From Mucor racemosus (lineage: Eukaryota; Mucoromycota; Mucoromycetes; Mucorales; Mucoraceae), in NCBI GenBank assembly GCA_027405735.1, contig JAPEHQ010000006.1, positions 2,787,870 through 2,851,869 on the forward strand: DNA of 64,000 nucleotides, read 5' to 3'. Made by a program: the position numbers and the translations under genes. This document shows, piece after piece, positions 59,026 to 64,000 of this stretch (the first letter of the stretch is position 1; every line of letters begins with the position of its first letter). The notes beneath the pieces were generated by a model. It was not told the origin of the DNA. It made no database searches and saw only the letters and a list, made by a program, of their open reading frames with translations.

Positions 59026-59642
59026 ATAATCCTAGATTTGGCTTGCATATAAATTTAAGCAGCAAGTGTTATTTAAATTTATGCTCGAGCAAAAACAATT
59101 ATTACTGTAAAAATTATAGATACAGTATAATAATATTTACAAATAATGATAATCGTAAATATATTGGCTCTTGCATGTATTGTTCTACATCAACAACGTA
59201 TGAAATTGTATTATCTATAATGTATATTAATAAAGCCAATGTAGTAATTATTTAAAAACCCATTCCAGCAGAAAATGCAATGGAATTTTGAGAACGGCAT
59301 AATGCTCATGCACAAACCAATTTGTGCCCATATGATCAACCCATTATGCTCATGGTCAGATTTTATTACTATTCACAAATAAGAATAACAATATGCTTAT
59401 GGGCAATTCTACTATTATGTACACATGGGATTAATTTCATGCACACGGACAGAATCTATAATTCTGCACATACAGGCTTTTCGTTATGCTCGTGTGCAGT
59501 TTCTTTTGTTGTGCCCATTTGCATCTTGTTATCTTTTTAGCCATTATTCAATGGGCGCAACAACTCATCATCAGACTATTATAGTGTGCAGACCACCTGG
59601 GCACAGCAAAATCATCTTGTACAGCACAGGTCGGCCGTAGTG
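59026..59642. repeat. Right subterminal motif array of the large element
   Basis: About 370 bp (59270-59640) contain many degenerate copies of a TGC-CATGGGCA-like motif, in both orientations: ATGCTCATG, TGTGCCCAT, GCTTATGGGCA, ATGCTCGTGTGCAG, AATGGGCGCA and CTGGGCACA. They end at GGTCGGCCGTAGTG. The pattern fits subterminal transposase-binding arrays. Short open frames here are by-products of the motif repeats. Confidence 0.6.
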
Positions 59643-59814
59643 CTTTTATATATAAATCCTTTAAATTTGTGATTTTATGGACTTTTTTCAAATCCGGTTG
59701 TATCATCTTATACTTTTCAAGTTAAATCCGTTATTAGTAGGCTAATAATGTTGTAGGTTGTATTTATGCTTTACTTAAAATAAGCCATTGAATAATTAAT
59801 AGTAATACAGTCGA

Positions 59815-59990
59815 TCCATGAAATTTTGATACCTGCATCTTATAACTGTTTGGAATATTTAAACAACCGCGTCCGGACTATCCGGTGATTTTTTCTAGAG
59901 ATGTAAAGCTTGAAAATATCATTAGATGGCCGCTTCCGGAGATTGTTCGGCTTTTTTTTTGGAAGAGTGACCATTGGCAAAAATAAGAAT
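59815..59990 (+). repeat. Repeat F, copy 2
   Basis: Starts TACAGTCGATCCATGAAATT and runs to GACCATTGGCAAAAAT; inverted relative to 24735-24905. It may be a small DNA transposon remnant. Confidence 0.6.
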
Positions 59991-60006
59991 CATATACTAT
60001 GTATGA

Positions 60007-60552
60007 TGTTGCATGCCACCAACTACCATATGTTATCACCTTCTACAGTATCAATAGACCTTACAATCTATTAGCTACAATATGCATTGAACCGCAAAGT
60101 CTTGATATTGGATATTATAAATAAGAAACTCTTAGCGTACTAATAAGTAGTATATGCAGCAGCAATTAACAAGAACGTTTGGTGAACCTCAATTATGACA
60201 CCATATTATTTTATCCCAGCGGTTAGTTAATCAAATAGCTATCAAATCAACATTCAAGCACATTTAGCGCAGCATTGAAACAAGGCAACTCACAAGCTCT
60301 GCAAGAACGGTTAAATTATGCTTGATCCACTTCAATCCATAAATTACTATCAAACAGTTCTGATGGTTTAATAGTTCCTTAAATTACATCTCAGGATCTC
60401 AATGTCAAATCAATATGAAAGGCCATACTTTTATATCTAAATAAACGATATCTTGTTTTTATTATACAATTGAAGAACTGGCTCATTACTCATTCTCTTT
60501 TAATTACATTCTTTTTTTAAGTATTATTTATCAAACCTGAAAATATACGAAA
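60007..60552 (+). mobile_element. LTR of family E, copy 4
   Basis: 546 bp starting TGTTGCATGCCACC and ending near AATATACGAAA (the terminal CA has mutated). It follows the same order as copy 1 without the MITE. The flanks show no target duplication. Confidence 0.65.
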
Positions 60553-61369
60553 CTATATTTATATGAATTGTAAAAAATGCAATAAAATGACTTCAATTTT
60601 ATTGCACTACTCCTGTTGCAAGGATAGGTACTTCTGGCATGCACCCACATAATTGAAAAGGTTCGGTCTCCCTGAGCTGCTGTGGAAATGGGAAATGAAA
60701 ACGCGTACTTGTTTAAACAATTTTGTATGGATTGTTTCAGGTATTCTTTGAAAATTTTTATAAAATCAAATAATGGTTCAAAATTGAATTTTGAAACTGT
60801 ACTTAATTCGCAGTAGATATACAAATAATATATCTTGATTTAATTAGCTAACAGCTGTTTTTGAAGGAGTAGAATCTACGTTTTTGTATGAAACCACCTC
60901 TTCCTACGCTTAAAAAAAACAAAGCAACTGAAAAAATACTTGCAATTAATGAATATTGATCCAAATGGACTGAAAGTTTCGGAATACTTACTGCAGCTGT
61001 AACAGTATCTAGGGCTATAATTTTATTATCCTATTGATTTGCTGGTTAAGTCGTAGGAGGGATCAAGTGCCCACTTTTTTCAGTGGGGCTTGTGGTTTAG
61101 CAGATCATTTAAAATTAGAAATAGCGCTAAACCAGCCAAAACCAGCATATATGACAATGACAACAATCAAAACTAATAAGTAAGCATCCTTTTTATGTAC
61201 AATCAAAGTTGTAGTGCAATATGCTCTACATCTATTTTTTTATTTTAAATATTGGGTCAATAACAGTAATCAAATAAGTACCACAAAAAATAGCAGAAAA
61301 TCATAAACCTTTGTTTCTTAAATGAGTCGCTTTATTAACGTGCCACCAACTTTAAACCTGCACAAATTT
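60553..61369. other. Intergenic DNA
   Basis: No gene. A short hairpin CCCACTTTTTTCAGTGGGG at about 61069-61087 is the only structure that stands out. Confidence 0.45.
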
Positions 61370-62020
61370 TAACTTTTTTCAAGAGCTATCAACTCACCCA
61401 AAACTAACGATACAATAAAAAAAATCCATAACAATCATTATTTAAACCTTTGTAAACAATTGTTATGGCTCGAATACTTAATTTTACTATAAAATCATTC
61501 TGTTGATAGCCTTTGAAAATAGACGGTATTTCAAAATCTAAGCTGTGTGCTCTTAGGTGAGGGTAACTTTTGAAACAAGGATACTTTGTGATACATAACC
61601 TCCTTACCTTAAACCCAGCTTACGTAAGCAATACCTGAAATCACCATTTTCGCTATCAACTTACTCAAAAATACTAAGACACTAAATCGGATACATAACA
61701 ATTGTTGTTTAGAGTTTTGATAACAGCTTTAATAACTGCAGTGATGAATTTTACTATGGCAATAATTTATGGATGGCCTTTGAAAATATTATGTGGTTTC
61801 GCAGACTTTAAGCTGGGGTATCGACGTAGCACCAGCTTACAAAAAAAAATCTTCAAGACCTATCAACTTTCCGAAAAATAAAGATATAATAAATCAGAGC
61901 CATAACAATCATTATTTAAACCTTTGTGAACAATTGTTATGGCTTTAATAGTTATTTTTACTATAAAATCATTTTACTGATAGCTGTTGAAAATAGGCGG
62001 TACTGCAAATATTTTTGGGT
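61370..62020 (+). repeat. Three imperfect tandem units (about 235 bp) upstream of the transposase
   Basis: Units begin near 61373, 61643 and 61851 with variants of AAGAGCTATCAACTCACCC. Each then carries a CATAACAAT...ACAATTGTTATGG-type imperfect palindrome (degenerate in the second unit), a TTTTACTATAAAATCATT stretch and a GCCTTTGAAAATA stretch. They end about 100 bp before the transposase ATG. They may be subterminal transposase sites or promoter repeats. Confidence 0.75.
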
Positions 62021-62125
62021 AGGAAATAAGGCTTGGCTACAAAGAATTAAAGTTATACTCCGTTATTTAAATTATTCAGGGAGGATCAAAGTTTTACATC
62101 ATCTATACACTCAATTTTTATTACT

Positions 62126-64000
62126 ATGCCTCCACTCACAGCTAGAAAAAAAGCTTATCAAAATAGAGTAAAAAGCGATACAAGCCAGTTTATACGTGTT
62201 GATAATGAAGATTGGGAGATGATTGATTCCGACATCGCCGAATTAAACAGTGCAGCCCAGATGTGCAATTCAAATCCTGAAATCCGTAGATCAGTGAATG
62301 AAATTTTAGTCGACACGACTAGAAAAAGCAACAGGCCTTTTTGGTATTCGAAAAATTCAAGGACGACACTCTGGAGACGTGAAAAGGAGAATGAAGCTGT
62401 CGATGAGAGACATAAACTGGAGAGATTTGGTTTTGTTCCGCTGGTCCCAGCAATTCCTGTAGAAGAGCGACAAGCATTAAGTCTTAAGGACAAAGAAATT
62501 ATGCAAATAAAAGAAACATTTCCAAAACTTCAAGAATTTGTGAAGCCGGTGATGAACTCGAAGCATGAAGGAAGCAAAACTGAGACTTATAATTTTGTGC
62601 GATACTCTTCGATCAATTATTACTTTATCAAAAGACTTGAAGGTGATAAAACACTTTCAGCTTCGCGTAAAGCAGCTAGAATCTACTGGCCTAAAAACAA
62701 CGTAACTTATCGTGCTATGACAATTGTTAAATGGGCCAAGGAGTTCATTTGTGAGGGTGTGTTGTCAAACCATAACCAAGGCTGCCATTCAAAAAGAAAA
62801 TGTTTTCTGAATGATTCTGATGTAAAACAAATTGTTCTTGAAGAAATCCGCAAAACAAAGCCTGCAGAGCGGTCTTTGGTCGTTATCAAGGAGTATATTG
62901 ACAAAGTGGTTGTCCCTTCAATCTTAGGTGTTACTGATAGATGTGTAAGTCAGACTACTATCAGCAAGTATCTCCATGAATGGGGTTACGCCTATAGAAA
63001 AAACCAAAAGACTATCTATTTTGATGGCCATGAACGGGAAGATGTGGTCGCATATAGAGATTTTTGGTCACAAAGGATGCTTCAGTATATGGAAAAGATG
63101 GATTTTTACACAGGAGAGAACGAAGAAGATGTGTTGGAACCTGTTGGATTAGAATATTATGAAAAAAAGTATGTGTTCGTTACCCATGATGAAAGCACCT
63201 TCTACGCTAATGACGGTAAAAATGACTTGTGGTTGGCTGATGGTGAGAACTATATTCGTAAGAAGGGTCCAGGTTCCTCGATAATGGTAAGTGAATTCCA
63301 ATGTCCCTGTCATGGAACTATGAAAATCAGAAGTTGGTCATCTAGGACGTTGTTTAAAGCAGGTGATTCCAGAGAAGGTTGGTGGACTTCAAAACACATG
63401 GTTGAACAGCTGAAAGAAAATGCAATTGGGCTTTTTGAAGCACTCCATCCAAACTGTCAAGCTATTTTTCTTTTCGATAACAGCTCCAACCATGGCGCTT
63501 TCGCTGATGATGCTCTGGTGGTTACTCGCATGACCTTAAACGAGAAGCCGTGGTCCTTAAATGAGAAGTTCCAGTTCCGTGATACTTGGTATATCTGCAA
63601 AGCCACTGGTTTGCGGAAACCACAGACTTTCTTTTACAATAAAGAGATTATCACGAATAAAAAGGGATGCGTCAAGACGAAGAAGGTCCGTTACTTCAAA
63701 GGAATCAAGTCGATCTTAGAAGAAAGAGGACGATGGGTTGGCCATGATGTTGAAGGCCAAAAATGGAAACTGCATTGTGGTGCTCCCGAACGTGTCAATC
63801 CCATTTGTTGTGCTCGTCATTTTTGGAAAACTGCCCTGATTTTGTTCAACAGAAATCTGCTTTGCAGGAAATAATTGAAGAATCTGACACATCTTCGAAT
63901 TATACCCGAAGTACCATTGCGAATGCAATTGGATTGAAATATACTGGGGTGCTGCCAAGAGGGAAGCTCGTTTGCGATGTGACTATCCGTTCAAGTCTCT
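62126..64000 (+). pseudogene. DDE transposase, frameshifted and cut by the window edge
   Basis: An ORF of 582 codons opens at an ATG (MPPLTARKKAYQNRV). A DNA-binding region (about 150-300) includes RAMTIVKWAKEF and FLNDSDVKQIVLEEIRKTKP. The catalytic core has the first Asp in FVTHDESTFYAND (about 354) and the second in AIFLFDNSSNHGAFADD (about 450). The third acid appears only after two frameshifts: a one-base loss in a T-run at about 63820-63824, and another shift near 63886. Beyond them the plus-one frame reads CNWIEIYWGAAKR, the conserved Glu region. The domain order and motifs match the IS630/Tc1-mariner-like DDE proteins common in fungi. The 3' end lies outside the window. If the shifts are real, the copy is dead. 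Confidence 0.85.

Larger units (their letters stand above)
50239..59642. mobile_element. Putative 9.4-kb CACTA-like element carrying host gene fragments
   Basis: The left end reads CACTACGGCCGAACTATGCT and the right end is the reverse complement of CACTACGGCCGACCTGTGCT, an 18/20 inverted pair. Both ends continue into subterminal arrays of short GGGCA/TGCCC and TCTGCAC/GTGCAGA motifs. The interior contains a pogo-type MITE, an exon pair, two dynein intermediate chain exon copies each followed by repeat D, several solo LTRs, and no transposase ORF. The 3-bp flanks (ATT and CTT) do not match, so either the target duplication has decayed or the two ends were not originally partners. A second right terminus at 6481, also behind a dynein fragment, supports a family. 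Confidence 0.55.

Noticed and set aside
59043..59640. Three overlapping plus-strand ORFs at the right end of the large element
   Set aside because: They are by-products of the repeated subterminal motifs.

Overview
The window looks like nuclear DNA of an early-diverging fungus, most likely a member of Mucoromycota. This is inferred from several things together: very AT-rich intergenic DNA, short GT-AG introns (about 45-130 nt) with CTAAC-like branch sites, a fungal amino-acid permease, a two-domain trehalose-phosphatase, a Kre9/Knh1-domain secreted protein, and an active-looking chromodomain Ty3/gypsy element. No tRNA, rRNA or CRISPR array was seen.

Host genes form three islands. Positions 1-1248 hold the 3' end of a NOT3/NOT5 subunit of the CCR4-NOT deadenylase (+). 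Positions 12.3-22.2 kb hold mitochondrial ribosomal protein L12 (+), a Rab4-type GTPase (+), an amino-acid permease (-), a secreted Kre9/Knh1-domain protein (+), an unrecognised membrane protein (+) and a doubtful two-exon gene (-). Positions 39.1-48.5 kb hold the trehalose-6-phosphate phosphatase (-), a Tudor-SN/SND1 homologue (-), and two small unrecognised ORFs. I rebuilt exon structures by eye; the main genes keep phase across every junction.

The rest is transposon territory. (a) A complete Ty3/gypsy chromovirus at 31793-37768 has LTRs that look identical and a 5-bp target duplication, so it is recent. (b) A 5'-truncated LINE at 25151-28119 has a 12-bp target duplication. (c) Several solo or partial LTRs belong to at least three families. 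(d) A mosaic non-coding repeat family (A/B here) occurs about eight times. (e) There are two clear MITEs: a CACTA-type one of 148 bp and a pogo/mariner-type one of 498 bp. (f) A DDE transposase gene with two frameshifts runs off the right edge.

The most interesting structure is at 50239-59642. A 20-bp inverted terminal pair (18/20 matching, starting CACTACGGCCGA) bounds about 9.4 kb. Inside are two copies of an exon from a cytoplasmic dynein intermediate chain gene, an exon pair from another gene, and several nested insertions. A third, decayed dynein fragment followed by a matching terminus lies at 4.7-6.5 kb. I read this as a non-autonomous CACTA-like element family that has captured host gene fragments. 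The termini, splice sites and dynein similarity are visible; the capture interpretation is inference.
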